The position numbers and the translations under genes were made by a program. A DNA stretch of 19,181 nt, from the NCBI GenBank assembly GCA_937898895.1, contig CALDKL010000404.1:1-19181 (forward strand), written 5' to 3'. The DNA comes from an uncultured Verrucomicrobiae bacterium (GTDB taxonomy: Bacteria; Verrucomicrobiota; Verrucomicrobiia; Verrucomicrobiales; DEV007). Positions 7,489 to 15,977 of the stretch are shown here, piece by piece (position 1 is the stretch's first letter; the number at the start of each line of letters is the position of its first letter). The notes under the pieces were generated by a model that saw only the letters and a list, made by a program, of their open reading frames with translations, was not told where the DNA came from and made no database searches.

Positions 7489-8877
7489 ATGAAAGCGTGC
7501 TTCCGGCTCCTTTGCTTCGGCTTGACCCTTGCGGGGGGCTCGCCGGGATTGACGCGAGAGCCGACGGACCTCGAGCAATACTATCTGGAACTCATCAACC
7601 GTGCCCGGGCGAATCCGAACGGGGAAGTCTCGCGCCTGAGCGGCGAAGTCTGGGGGGATGAGGGGAGCCCGGCCGCTCCGAACCTAAATGAGGGCCTACC
7701 ACCGGGGACGATCAGCAGTGCGCCCAAACCTCCCCTCGCCTTTGATCCCCGTTTGATCGAAGCCGCCGATGCCTACAGTCGGCTCCTCCTCGAGTTCGAA
7801 CAGTTTTCCCACACTGCGGATGGGTCGACCTCCAGATCGCGGATGGAAGCGCAAGGCTATGTCTTTGTCCCGAATTCCGCCTCGGGCGAAAACCTCGCAA
7901 CGACCGCCTCGACCGGACCTCATCCGGTCGACCTCACGAGAGTGTCGAAACACCACGAAGGGCTCTTCATCGATGGCGATGTGGCCGGGCGCGGACATCG
8001 ACGCAATCTCCTCGAACCTTTTTTTCGCGAGGTCGGCATCGCCATCCTTGCCGACGAGGACGGCGAATCGATTTTCGGCTCGGGATTCAATGAAGTCCTG
8101 AGCGCACAAGACTTCGCAACCTCCTCGGGCAGGATCTTCGTCACGGGTGTGATCTTCCACGACGGGAACGCCAATCGCTTTTACGATCCGGGCGAATCGG
8201 CCGGCGTCTTACCGCTGCGGATTGAAGATCTCTCGGGGAATCAGGTTGCCTCGGGCACCTCTTTCGCCTCGGGTGGCTACTCGATCAATCTCGCCAGCGT
8301 GTCGGTCGGCACCTACCTCCTGATCGCGCAAAACGAAGCCGGTGCGGCGGCCGAAATCCCGTTCGTGTGGGATGGACAGGTCAATGTCAGGGCGGACCTG
8401 ATCGATCCCTTCATTCCGCACCGCCCCGATGCGCGGATCGGAAAGGCTGGCTCGCAACTCTCCGGAAATGGCATCTACAGCAACACCGGGGCCGAGCAAT
8501 CCGTGCGGCAGACCGCCACTACCCTGCGGTCCCTAACCTGGAATGTCGCAATCGACAACAATGGAACGCAGACCGATGATTTTCTCATTCTGGGTACTTC
8601 GGGGAATCGTCTTTTCCGAATCAGCTATTTCCGCAGTCTTTCCGGTGGCCTCAGCAATGAAACTGCCGCACTGGCGACCGGCCTGTTTCACCGCGACATC
8701 CCCACGGGAGAGCGAATCGACTACCGGATCCTCATCAAACCAAATCGGTCCGCCCTCGGCAAACGAGTCGGAATCACCGGCCAGATCCGGGTCATCTCGG
8801 GTGGCGATTCCGGCAAGGTGGATCAGGTCAATGCCGTCGTCCTCAACCGCACTCGAAAGACGCGAAACCGACGATAG
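7489..8877 (+). CDS. Secreted CAP-domain (SCP/PR-1-like) protein with a Ca-loop beta-sandwich domain
   Basis: Extracytoplasmic protein of 462 residues with a hydrophobic N-terminal signal (about 1-20). The CAP domain spans about 27-205. It includes LINRARANP (36-43 region), SHTADGSTSRSRMEAQGY (H108), GENLA (133-137) and GHRRNLLEPFFREVGI (169-184, H170, E181). These give the usual His/Glu cavity residues. Residues about 214-300 form a SdrD-B/Cna-B-like sandwich whose loop DGNANRFYDPGE (225-236) has the spacing of a calcium-binding loop. Residues about 340-462 are beta-rich, of a kind I associate with extracellular proteins, ending in the basic tail NRTRKTRNRR. Bacterial CAP proteins have been linked to sterol/lipid binding, nuclease or protease activity, but none can be assigned here. 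The ATG is preceded by a pyrimidine run (7476-7486), not an SD. It may be transcribed separately from the aminopeptidase 161 bp upstream. Confidence 0.88.
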   Translation: MKACFRLLCFGLTLAGGSPGLTREPTDLEQYYLELINRARANPNGEVSRLSGEVWGDEGSPAAPNLNEGLPPGTISSAPKPPLAFDPRLIEAADAYSRLLLEFEQFSHTADGSTSRSRMEAQGYVFVPNSASGENLATTASTGPHPVDLTRVSKHHEGLFIDGDVAGRGHRRNLLEPFFREVGIAILADEDGESIFGSGFNEVLSAQDFATSSGRIFVTGVIFHDGNANRFYDPGESAGVLPLRIEDLSGNQVASGTSFASGGYSINLASVSVGTYLLIAQNEAGAAAEIPFVWDGQVNVRADLIDPFIPHRPDARIGKAGSQLSGNGIYSNTGAEQSVRQTATTLRSLTWNVAIDNNGTQTDDFLILGTSGNRLFRISYFRSLSGGLSNETAALATGLFHRDIPTGERIDYRILIKPNRSALGKRVGITGQIRVISGGDSGKVDQVNAVVLNRTRKTRNRR

Positions 8878-8879
8878 AG

Positions 8880-8891
8880 GCAGTGCACTGC
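8880..8891. repeat. 12-bp perfect palindrome just after the CAP-protein stop
   Basis: GCAGTGCACTGC is its own reverse complement and begins 3 nt after the stop codon. It may form a small 3'-end hairpin, though with no T tract. It could also be a protein-binding site in the 96-bp gap before the aldo/keto reductase. Confidence 0.5.
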
Positions 8892-8973
8892 GGCCGGGGC
8901 ATGAAGCGGTGAAAAGGCGCCGGAATCCGTTGCCCTCGCGCAAAACGAGGCTAGATCTTTTCCCGATCTTCCC

Positions 8974-9963
8974 ATGAGTGCCTCACCCCGATTTCTCAGA
9001 ACCACCGATGGCGGTGCCTTTCCCCTGCTCGGACTCGGCACGTGGAAAATCCCCACTCCCATCCTTCCCGATCTTCTCCCGAGCGCGGTGGAGATCGGTT
9101 ATCGCCACTTTGATTGCGCCTGTGATTATGGGAACGAGCCCGCTGTCGGCGAAGGATTGAAGCGCGTCCTCGATTCCGCAATCTGCTCGCGCGACGATCT
9201 CTGGATCACCTCGAAGCTCTGGAACACCTACCATCATCCGGACCATGTTCGGCTTGCGTGCGAGAGAAGCCTGCGCGACCTCCGGCTCGATGTGCTCGAT
9301 CTCTACCTGATCCATTTCCCTGTCACGCTGGCCTTCGTTCCCTTCGAGGAGCGGTATCCCCCCGGTTGGTTTTTTGACCCCAGCGCACCATCGCCGAGGA
9401 TGAAACACGTGCCCATCCCGATCGCCGATACCTGGGGGGCGATGGAAGGCCTCGTCGAAGCCGGACTCGTCAAGCGCCTCGGGATCTGCAATTTCACCAC
9501 CGGCATGATTCGCGATCTCCAGTCCTACGCCAGGATCGCGCCGCAAGTCCTCCAGGTGGAGATGCACCCCTACCTCACCCAGCAGCGCCTCTTGCGTTAT
9601 TGTCAGGATGAAAAGATCGTCGTCACGGCCTTTTCTCCCTTCGGGGCCAGCTCCTACGTTCCCCTGCACATGGCCGAAGCAAACGAGTCCGTCCTCGCCG
9701 ATCCCACCATCGTCGAGATTTCCTCCTCGCACGGGCGCTCGCCGGGGCAGGTATTGCTTCGCTGGGCCATTCAGCGAGGCACCGTGGCCATCCCGAAAAC
9801 GCAGAGTGCCGACCATCTCCGCGAGAATCTTGCCATTTTCGATTTCGACCTGAGCGCGGAGGAAATGGCGAGAATCGACTCGCTCGACCGGGGGCGCCGC
9901 TTCAATGATCCCGCAGAGTTCGGCGAGAGGGCCTTCAACACCTTCTATCCGATCTTCGATTGA
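8974..9963 (+). CDS. Aldo/keto reductase (AKR2/aldose-reductase-like)
   Basis: NAD(P)H-dependent reductase of aldehydes or aldoses, cytosolic (no signal peptide). The 329-residue TIM-barrel protein carries the full AKR tetrad: D47 and Y52 in FDCACDYGNE, K81 in WITSKLWN, and H114 in LYLIHFP. The nicotinamide and phosphate-binding strands are seen in LGICNF, VLQVEMHPYLTQ and AIPKTQSADHLREN. The loop after the catalytic His (FVPFEERYPPGWFF) resembles that of xylose reductase and plant aldose-6-phosphate reductases. A sugar or sugar-phosphate substrate is therefore a reasonable guess. The ATG at 8974 directly follows TCTTCCC and has no SD. The gene is convergent with the RND pump, and the two stop codons sit inside one 10-bp palindrome. 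I see no truncation. Confidence 0.95.
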   Translation: MSASPRFLRTTDGGAFPLLGLGTWKIPTPILPDLLPSAVEIGYRHFDCACDYGNEPAVGEGLKRVLDSAICSRDDLWITSKLWNTYHHPDHVRLACERSLRDLRLDVLDLYLIHFPVTLAFVPFEERYPPGWFFDPSAPSPRMKHVPIPIADTWGAMEGLVEAGLVKRLGICNFTTGMIRDLQSYARIAPQVLQVEMHPYLTQQRLLRYCQDEKIVVTAFSPFGASSYVPLHMAEANESVLADPTIVEISSSHGRSPGQVLLRWAIQRGTVAIPKTQSADHLRENLAIFDFDLSAEEMARIDSLDRGRRFNDPAEFGERAFNTFYPIFD

Positions 9964-9970
9964 TCGATCA
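9961..9970. repeat. 10-bp palindrome containing both convergent stop codons
   Basis: TGATCGATCA equals its own reverse complement. The first TGA stops the aldo/keto reductase on the plus strand, and the complement of the last three bases is the TGA that stops the RND pump on the minus strand. Only 4 bp separate the two stops, so no conventional bidirectional terminator fits between the genes. Confidence 0.75.
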
Positions 9971-12900
9971 GGCGGGCCTCGTCGTCGATGCCCCTTCCAT
10001 GGCATGCTCGTTCTCCGAATCGATGAACTCCGCATCCTGTCTCTGCAGCGCCTCCGGTGTATGGAGAACGCGCCTCACATCGTCGAAGAGAGCGTAGACA
10101 CAAGGAACGAGGAGGAGCGTATTGAAGAGATTGACGAGTCCTCCAAATGCAAGACTGACCGCCATGGGGATGAGGAATTTCGCCTGAATACTCGTCTCCG
10201 TGATCATGGGAAGCAGGCCGATGAAGCTCGTCACCGAAGTCAGGAAGATCGGCGTGAAACGAGCCCTCCCGCCCCTGATCACCGCCTCCATCACGGTGTG
10301 GCCCTCGCGTCGGTAGCGGTTCATGAACTCGACGAGGACGAGACTCTCGTTGATGACGACCCCGGCGAGGGCAATCACGCCGATCATGCTCATGATGCTA
10401 AAATTCATCCCGAAAAGAAGATGGCCACCGACGGCTCCGATCATTCCAAACGGGATCACCGACATGACGATGAGGGGCTGCGTGTAGCTGCGCAACGGGA
10501 GGGCGAGGACCATGAAGATGCCGGCAAGGGCGAGGACAAAGCCTTTCGACAGATCTGAAACACTTTCGCGCTGATCTTTCTGCTCGCCCTGAAACTCCCA
10601 CATCACGGTGGGGAATTTTTGTCCCATGCGCGCGAGGATATCCGAACGCATCCATTCGACGATCTCGTTGGCGTTCGCCTCCGGATTGGTGCGGTCGATG
10701 TCCGCAGTGACGTTGATGGATCGGAATCGGTTTGCCCGCCGGATCGTGGCGTAGCCGCGCCCTTCTTCGGCGTCCATCACCTCACGGAAGGGAATTTCGG
10801 CTCCCTCCCGGGTGCGGATGCGAAGATCGACGAGATTCTGCAGGCTGCGCCGCTCTGACCGCGGGTATCGCACGTAGACGCGCACCTCGTCGCGACCTCG
10901 CTGGAGCCGCTGCACCTCCTCGCCGTAAAATGCCTGCCGCACCTGCCGGGCAACCGTTTCGAGCCGGAGTCCGAGTGCCTCGCCATCCGGCGTGACGGAG
11001 AGTTTCACCTCGCGTTTTCCCTCGAGATTGCTATCGCCGATGTCGATGACCCCCTCGTTCGTTGCCAGTTCGGATTTCACAAATTCAGAAGCGGCATCGA
11101 GTTCTCCGACATCCGATCCGGTCAGCTCCAGATCGATCGCGTTTCCTCCTGCGGAGGTCTGAAGCATGAAGGACAATTCGACCGCACCCGGGATCGCTCC
11201 CACGCGCTTCCGCCAATCCCCGATGATGGCGTCGGCGAGAAGCTCGGGACGATTGCGCACGTCGGCACTCTGGAGTTCCACGGTGACTTCACCGAGATTG
11301 ACTCCCTTTCCTGCTTCAAACGAGAGACCAGGGGTGTAGGGCTGCGAGCCGACGCTGGCGAGGAGATGCTTGATGATGGGGCGCCCCAGTTCATCCTTCA
11401 CTTCCCGTTGGATCGCGAGGGCAGCCTCTTCCAGCTTCCGCACTGCCGCCGCGGTGGTCTCGACGGGGACACCGTTCGGGAGGGTGAGTTTCGCACTGAT
11501 GAGTTCGGCTTCCACCCTCGGGAAAAACTCGAACTTCACCAACTGTCCGCTCGCGAGCAATCCGAGCGTGACGAGGAGGATCGCGGCGAAGGTCGCCACG
11601 GTGGCATGTCGCCAGACGATCAGCTTTTCGAGGAGGGGTCCGTAGACTCTCCTGACAAACTCCTCAAGCGTTCCCGCGATTCTCCTCTGGAGCCGGAGAA
11701 ATCGGTTTGGATGGTTCGGATCGACCGGCTTCAAATGAGAGAGGTGGGCCGGGAGGATGAAATTCGTCTCGATCAGCGAGACGAGGAGCACCGGTATGAC
11801 GATCCACGGAATCTGACGCCAGATATTTCCGCTGACCCCCTGCACCCCGAACATGGGCATGAAGGCGATCATCGTGGTGAAAACACCGAAGGCGGCCACG
11901 CTCATCACCTCCCAGGTTCCGCGCGGAGAGGCCAGGTGGGCCGGTTCACCCTGTGCAATTCGCTCATTGACCCTCTCGCCCACAACGATGGCATCGTCGG
12001 TCACGATCCCGAGCACGAGGATGAAGGCAAACAGGGAGATCATGTTGATCGAGATATCGCCATAGGGCAGTGCGAGGAGGGCACCGGCGAAGGCGATGGG
12101 GATGCCGAGGGCGACGTGGAAAGCAAGCGCGGGACGCAGAAAAAGGGCGAGAGCGAGATAGACGAGGAGAAATCCCTGGAACCCGTCTTCGAGGAGCAAA
12201 TGGATGCGGCCCTCGAGGAGGACCGATTCATCGTTCCAGATTTCGAGATCCACCCCCTTCGGAACGTGGGCGTGCTTTTCGGCGACAAATTCGCGCACGA
12301 GCTTCGCGAGACGCAGGGTATCCTCATTGCCTGTGCGGAAGATGTTGAGGACAATGGCAGGGTGGCCGTCGTAACGTGAGTAGAGATCCTCCTCTTTGAA
12401 TCCGTCCACGACGGTGGCAAGGTCAGAGACCTTCACCACACTGCCGTCGGGTCGCGTCACCACGGTGATATCTCCGATCTCGGTCGCCTCATAGCGCCGG
12501 TTCTGTGCGCGGATGAGAATCTCGCCGGCCCCCGTGCGGACCGATCCTCCGGGAAGATCGATCGAGGTGGCACGCACTGCGTCAGCTACCTGAGAAAAGG
12601 TCAGTCCAAATTCCTTCAGGGTGTTTTCCGAAACCTCGATCGAGATCTCGTGGTCGCGAACTCCCGCGAGGGCGATCTGGGTGATCCGTGTTTCGCCCAG
12701 GATCGCATTGGTGAGTTTTTGCTTCAGTTGATCGAGGGCATTCTCGGGTGCTTTCCCGGCATATGCGAGGAGGTCGTCGCGGACGGATTCGGCAAGGGCG
12801 CGCAGCGTCCTCTCGTCCGTATCCGCCGTCACGGCGAGGCTCATCACTTGGTTCTTCAGAAGGATGTCGGCGCAAATTGGCTTCTCGACACTCTCGGCAA

Positions 12901-13255
12901 AATTCTGAATCGCATCGACGCGGCCCTTCACATCGTTGAGCACCTTGCGCACGTCTTTCCCGACCGTGACCTCGACGATCACGAAACCGACCCCTTCGAA
13001 ACTGATCGAGGTGAGTCGCTCGATGCCATCGAGATCCTGGATTGCCTCCTCGATCGGCACGCAGACGCCCTTCTCGACTTCCTCGGGAGTGGCATTTGGA
13101 TAGGGTGTCTGGACGTGGATGAAATTCGAGGAGATCTCCGGAAAAATCTCCTTTTTCAGGCGCACCCAGGTATACAGCCCGCCCACGATGAGGGCGATCA
13201 TCAGGAAATTCGCCGCAACCTGGTTTCGCGCCCAGTATTGGATGAGGCTTTTCAT
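9968..13255 (-). CDS. RND-family efflux pump, inner-membrane permease subunit
   Basis: Proton-driven exporter of drugs, lipophilic compounds or similar substrates, working with a periplasmic adaptor and an outer-membrane channel. The 1095-residue protein has the family layout: TM1 near residues 13-31, a porter domain beginning KEIFPEISSNFIHVQTPYPNATPEEVE, a central membrane block, then a repeat of both halves. TM4 has VTDDAIVV with the proton-relay pair D420/D421. TM10 reads ALAGVVINESLVLVEF, lacking the AcrB-type lysine, as is usual in the subfamily with GVV(I/V)N(D/E)SLVL. The length is within the normal range. Its ATG overlaps the adaptor stop as ATGA (13252-13255), so translation is coupled. 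No outer-membrane factor is encoded in the window. The substrate cannot be inferred. Confidence 0.95.
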   Translation of the reverse strand: MKSLIQYWARNQVAANFLMIALIVGGLYTWVRLKKEIFPEISSNFIHVQTPYPNATPEEVEKGVCVPIEEAIQDLDGIERLTSISFEGVGFVIVEVTVGKDVRKVLNDVKGRVDAIQNFAESVEKPICADILLKNQVMSLAVTADTDERTLRALAESVRDDLLAYAGKAPENALDQLKQKLTNAILGETRITQIALAGVRDHEISIEVSENTLKEFGLTFSQVADAVRATSIDLPGGSVRTGAGEILIRAQNRRYEATEIGDITVVTRPDGSVVKVSDLATVVDGFKEEDLYSRYDGHPAIVLNIFRTGNEDTLRLAKLVREFVAEKHAHVPKGVDLEIWNDESVLLEGRIHLLLEDGFQGFLLVYLALALFLRPALAFHVALGIPIAFAGALLALPYGDISINMISLFAFILVLGIVTDDAIVVGERVNERIAQGEPAHLASPRGTWEVMSVAAFGVFTTMIAFMPMFGVQGVSGNIWRQIPWIVIPVLLVSLIETNFILPAHLSHLKPVDPNHPNRFLRLQRRIAGTLEEFVRRVYGPLLEKLIVWRHATVATFAAILLVTLGLLASGQLVKFEFFPRVEAELISAKLTLPNGVPVETTAAAVRKLEEAALAIQREVKDELGRPIIKHLLASVGSQPYTPGLSFEAGKGVNLGEVTVELQSADVRNRPELLADAIIGDWRKRVGAIPGAVELSFMLQTSAGGNAIDLELTGSDVGELDAASEFVKSELATNEGVIDIGDSNLEGKREVKLSVTPDGEALGLRLETVARQVRQAFYGEEVQRLQRGRDEVRVYVRYPRSERRSLQNLVDLRIRTREGAEIPFREVMDAEEGRGYATIRRANRFRSINVTADIDRTNPEANANEIVEWMRSDILARMGQKFPTVMWEFQGEQKDQRESVSDLSKGFVLALAGIFMVLALPLRSYTQPLIVMSVIPFGMIGAVGGHLLFGMNFSIMSMIGVIALAGVVINESLVLVEFMNRYRREGHTVMEAVIRGGRARFTPIFLTSVTSFIGLLPMITETSIQAKFLIPMAVSLAFGGLVNLFNTLLLVPCVYALFDDVRRVLHTPEALQRQDAEFIDSENEHAMEGASTTRPA

Positions 13256-14400
13256 GGTGCGGCGGGACGAGAAAGGACGGCGTTGCCATCGCGCGAGACA
13301 ACCCGCACCTCCATTCCCTCAATCACGGCAGCGAGGGCCGTGATACAGAGTTGCTCACCCTCCTCGATGCCCCCCGTGACGAGGACATCGTCGTGCTCGG
13401 TACGCAGGATCGTGACGGCTCGCGTCGCCACTGTGTGACCATCGCTGACGACGAGAACACGGTCGCTCGTGGCAAATGCCCGCCTCGGCACCCGCACGAC
13501 CCCGGAAACAACGCGACCCGGAATATCGGTCTCGACGAATTGCCCCGGCAGAGGTGCGCCGGGTGCCTGGCCGTCCAGTTCCGCAACCACGACGAGGGTG
13601 CGGTCGTCGCGTCGAATCTCGCCTTCGCTGCGGTCGAGCACGGCCTTCCAAGTCCTCCCTCGCCCGCCTCGCTCACGCAATTCCAACTCCTGTCCGGCAA
13701 CCTCGAAAAATGCCGTATCGGATCGGGGAATGGGCAGCCGAACCTCGAACACATCGGTGGCATAACATTCCAGCAGCGGCACCCCCTTGCCTACATGAGT
13801 GCCGAGATCTGCCAGCTTTCCGCGTATCCTGCCATCGTAGGGAGCCCGCAGTTTGGTGCGCTCGAGATCTTTCTTCGCCCTGTCGAGAGAGGCTTCGGTC
13901 GCCTTGAGCCTCGCTCGCGCCGCCGCCAGTTGCGGGAGACGGCGCACCAACTCCGTAGGCTCCTGTCCCGGCGAGGCGAGACGATTCCAATCGCGCTCTG
14001 CCTGGCGCGCCCGCATTTCCTCATCGGAGAGTTGCAGACGTGCCTCTGCCACGGCGGCCTCGGCCTGGGCCACGAGCGCCTCGTAGTCGGAAGGATCGAT
14101 CTCGAGGAGGACGTCGCCCTTTTTGAATTCTCCGCCAACCTTGTAGCCCGGAGAAACGGCGATGATGACCCCGTCGACCTCCGCCGCCGCCCGCGTCACC
14201 AGGACCGGCTCGATCACACCCTGCGCCGGAATTCCTACCGCGAGATCGGTCTTTCGCACCGTGATCGTCTCCACCTCCGGGACGGGTCGCGGTGGATTTG
14301 ACGGCAGGGGCGTGTTCCGAAGTCCTGCCAATCCGACAAACAGGAGAATCCCCCCGAGCAGGATCGCTCCGGCGACTGCAAATCGAACATACCGTTTCAT
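13252..14400 (-). CDS. RND efflux periplasmic adaptor (membrane fusion protein, HlyD/AcrA type)
   Basis: Links the RND pump to an outer-membrane channel. The 382-residue protein starts MKRYVRFAVAGAILLGGILLF, giving an N-terminal membrane anchor, followed by a Pro-rich linker. The lipoyl half-motif AAEVDGVIIAVSPGYKVGGEFKKGD precedes a helical hairpin (EALVAQAEAAVAEARLQ onward). The second lipoyl half is LRAPYDGRIRGKL, followed by a beta-barrel domain (DVFEVRLPIPRSD onward) and a membrane-proximal domain. The frame is open upstream to 14871, but that sequence is not protein-like and would cross the divergent gene, so ATG 14400 is chosen. No SD is present. The eight bases just before the ATG can pair with an upstream segment, so initiation may be regulated by RNA structure. 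First gene of the efflux operon. Confidence 0.92.
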   Translation of the reverse strand: MKRYVRFAVAGAILLGGILLFVGLAGLRNTPLPSNPPRPVPEVETITVRKTDLAVGIPAQGVIEPVLVTRAAAEVDGVIIAVSPGYKVGGEFKKGDVLLEIDPSDYEALVAQAEAAVAEARLQLSDEEMRARQAERDWNRLASPGQEPTELVRRLPQLAAARARLKATEASLDRAKKDLERTKLRAPYDGRIRGKLADLGTHVGKGVPLLECYATDVFEVRLPIPRSDTAFFEVAGQELELRERGGRGRTWKAVLDRSEGEIRRDDRTLVVVAELDGQAPGAPLPGQFVETDIPGRVVSGVVRVPRRAFATSDRVLVVSDGHTVATRAVTILRTEHDDVLVTGGIEEGEQLCITALAAVIEGMEVRVVSRDGNAVLSRPAAP

Positions 14401-14454
14401 CGGAGAGGCGGGAGCCCGGACGTGCTTTCCCGGCGAATCTCCGGCCCCTCTCCG
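14401..14454 (-). promoter_or_regulatory. Structured leader that closes on the adaptor start codon
   Basis: In mRNA sense, CGGAGAGG (14454-14447) is perfectly complementary to CCTCTCCG (14408-14401), which directly abuts the AUG. The 38 nt between them can form inner GC-rich hairpins, including CGGG-CT-CCCG and CCGG pairs. The expected effect is reduced access of the ribosome unless the helix is opened. Whether it folds and regulates in vivo is inference. Confidence 0.4.
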
Positions 14455-14604
14455 GATCTCACTCCGAAGGGATCTGGGACAGGGAATCGGGAAAGGAGGG
14501 CAAACCCGAAATACACCTTCGAGACGACTCCCGAATCGGTGGTTTGTCAAGCAATCAGCACGCTCCCGGACCGGCAGAACCCACGCAAATGTTTCGGAAT
14601 TCAA

Positions 14605-14632
14605 TTTCCATCCATTCCGGACCGGAAGGAAA
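14605..14632. repeat. Nested inverted repeat in the divergent adaptor/oxidoreductase intergenic region
   Basis: TTCCGG-A-CCGGAA (14615-14627) is a 6-bp inverted repeat, flanked by the outer pair TTTCC (14605-14609) and GGAAA (14628-14632) with a 5-nt bulge on one side. It lies 71 bp before the oxidoreductase ATG and about 200 bp before the adaptor, where an operator could serve either gene. The remainder of this 303-bp gap (14401-14703) holds the adaptor leader helix and a lone TTGACA on the minus strand (14550-14545) with no matching -10. I see no gene in it. Confidence 0.4.
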
Positions 14633-14703
14633 CCGGAACACCGAGAACCAACTTCCCTTATCGCGCCTCTTGTCCGGATCGGTAGCCCCGATTCCACTTC
14701 CCC

Positions 14704-15915
14704 ATGACCCCAACCCTTCCTTCCCCTCGCCGCCGTTTCCTCGGACACGCAACCCTCGCCGGTGCCGCCATGCTCGCACCGCACGGGTTGTTTGGTCAGG
14801 GGGAGCCAAAGAAGGTCCGCGTCGGCATTGTGGGTGGACGGTTTGGGCTCGGGTTTCAGTTTCACGAACATCCCGACTGCATCGTGGAGGCCGTGAGCGA
14901 TCTGCGTCCGGAAAGGTGCGAGGCCCTTCAGCGGACCTATCGCTGTCCCAAAGCCTACCGATCACTGGAAGAAATGGTCAAGGATCCGAAGATCGAGGCC
15001 ATCGCACTTTTCACACCGGTGCCGGATCACGTGCGACATGTGCTGCTCTGTCTCGCCGCCGGAAAACACGTTCTCTGCGCCGTCCCCGCCGCAATGACGC
15101 TCGAAGAATGCCAACAGCTCATCGATGCCGTGAAGCAGACCGGACTGACCTACATGATGGCGGAAACGAGCCACTGGCAGCAGCTCACCATCTCGGCGCG
15201 AAAGTTCCATCAGGAAGGTGCCTTCGGAAACCTCTACTACTCCGAGTCGGAATATCATCACCCCGGTCTCGAGGTTCTCTTTTTCGAAAACGGACAGCGC
15301 ACCTGGCGGCATGGAATGGCCCCCATGCTGTATCCCACTCACTGCACCTCGCATCTCATCAGTGTCACGGGCGAGCGACTCACCGAAGTCACCTGCCACG
15401 GATGGGGAGACGGCGATCCGATCCTGAAGGACAACGTTTACAAGAATCCATTCTGGAATGAAACGGCCCTCTTCAAGACCAACCGGGGGAACTCGATGCG
15501 TGTGGCGATCTGGTGGCGCGGTGCACAGACCGGGGGAGAGCGAGCCCGATTCTATGGCGACAAGATGAGTTTTTACTACAGCGGCCCCAACGGAGCCGAG
15601 GCATGCACGGTCCACACGAAGGCGGAGACGGAGAAGGACTCCGGCGGATTTGTGCGCTCGGCTCAGGTTCTCGAGAAATACGAAGAGATCCAATGGTGGA
15701 ATACGGATCTGCTCCCCGAACCTCTGCGCCACAACAGTGGCCACGAAGGGTCGCACTGCTTCATCACGCACGAGTTCATCGACGCTGTCCTCAGGCAACG
15801 CAAGCCCGCCGTGGACATCTATGAAGCGGTGGCCTACACCGCCCCCGGCATCGTCGCCCATCAGTCGGCGCTGAAAGGAGGCGAGTTGCTGAAGATCCGG
15901 CAGTTCGACGCCTGA
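14704..15915 (+). CDS. Tat-exported Gfo/Idh/MocA-family oxidoreductase
   Basis: Probable NAD(P)-dependent sugar or cyclitol oxidoreductase acting in the periplasm or cell envelope. The 403-residue protein starts with a Tat signal (PRRRFLG at 8-14, hydrophobic to about 30, likely cleavage near GLFGQG). Export after folding fits a protein with a tightly bound nucleotide, as in Zymomonas glucose-fructose oxidoreductase. The Rossmann fold opens with VRVGIVGGRFGLG (38-50), followed by VEAVSDLRPERCEAL, IEAIALFTPVPDHVRHV and GKHVLCAVPAAMTLEE (120-135). The usual EKP motif is replaced by A126-V127-P128, so the common catalytic lysine is absent. The C-terminal alpha/beta domain follows (YSESEYHHPG onward). 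The ATG follows CTTCCCC and has no SD. It is transcribed away from the efflux operon. PVC bacteria carry many such exported paralogues, often for polysaccharide breakdown. The substrate is unknown. Confidence 0.93.
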   Translation: MTPTLPSPRRRFLGHATLAGAAMLAPHGLFGQGEPKKVRVGIVGGRFGLGFQFHEHPDCIVEAVSDLRPERCEALQRTYRCPKAYRSLEEMVKDPKIEAIALFTPVPDHVRHVLLCLAAGKHVLCAVPAAMTLEECQQLIDAVKQTGLTYMMAETSHWQQLTISARKFHQEGAFGNLYYSESEYHHPGLEVLFFENGQRTWRHGMAPMLYPTHCTSHLISVTGERLTEVTCHGWGDGDPILKDNVYKNPFWNETALFKTNRGNSMRVAIWWRGAQTGGERARFYGDKMSFYYSGPNGAEACTVHTKAETEKDSGGFVRSAQVLEKYEEIQWWNTDLLPEPLRHNSGHEGSHCFITHEFIDAVLRQRKPAVDIYEAVAYTAPGIVAHQSALKGGELLKIRQFDA

Positions 15916-15926
15916 TCCGATTGAAG

Positions 15927-15947
15927 TGGCCCCGGAGAACGGGGTCA
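15927..15947 (+). terminator. Hairpin downstream of the Gfo/Idh/MocA gene
   Basis: TGGCCCCG-GAGAA-CGGGGTCA forms an 8-bp stem with one G-U pair and a 5-nt loop, 11 bp after the stop codon. It is the strongest stem after any gene in the window. No T tract follows, so it may be a factor-dependent or 3'-stabilising structure. Confidence 0.45.
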
Positions 15948-15977
15948 GGACAAGCCAACCTGATTCCGAAGACCGGG

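Noticed and set aside
11366..12379. 337-codon plus-strand open frame inside the RND pump gene
   Set aside because: It is an antisense shadow, extremely rich in Asp, Glu, Arg and His as expected from reversed membrane-protein codons.
14522..14550. Perfect TTGACA on the minus strand as -35 of an adaptor-operon promoter
   Set aside because: The position 17 bp downstream reads TCGTCT, which matches the -10 consensus at only two of six bases, so the promoter is not supported.
14401..14871. N-terminal extension of the adaptor protein frame
   Set aside because: The extra 157 residues are not protein-like and overlap the divergent oxidoreductase. The membrane anchor begins at ATG 14400.
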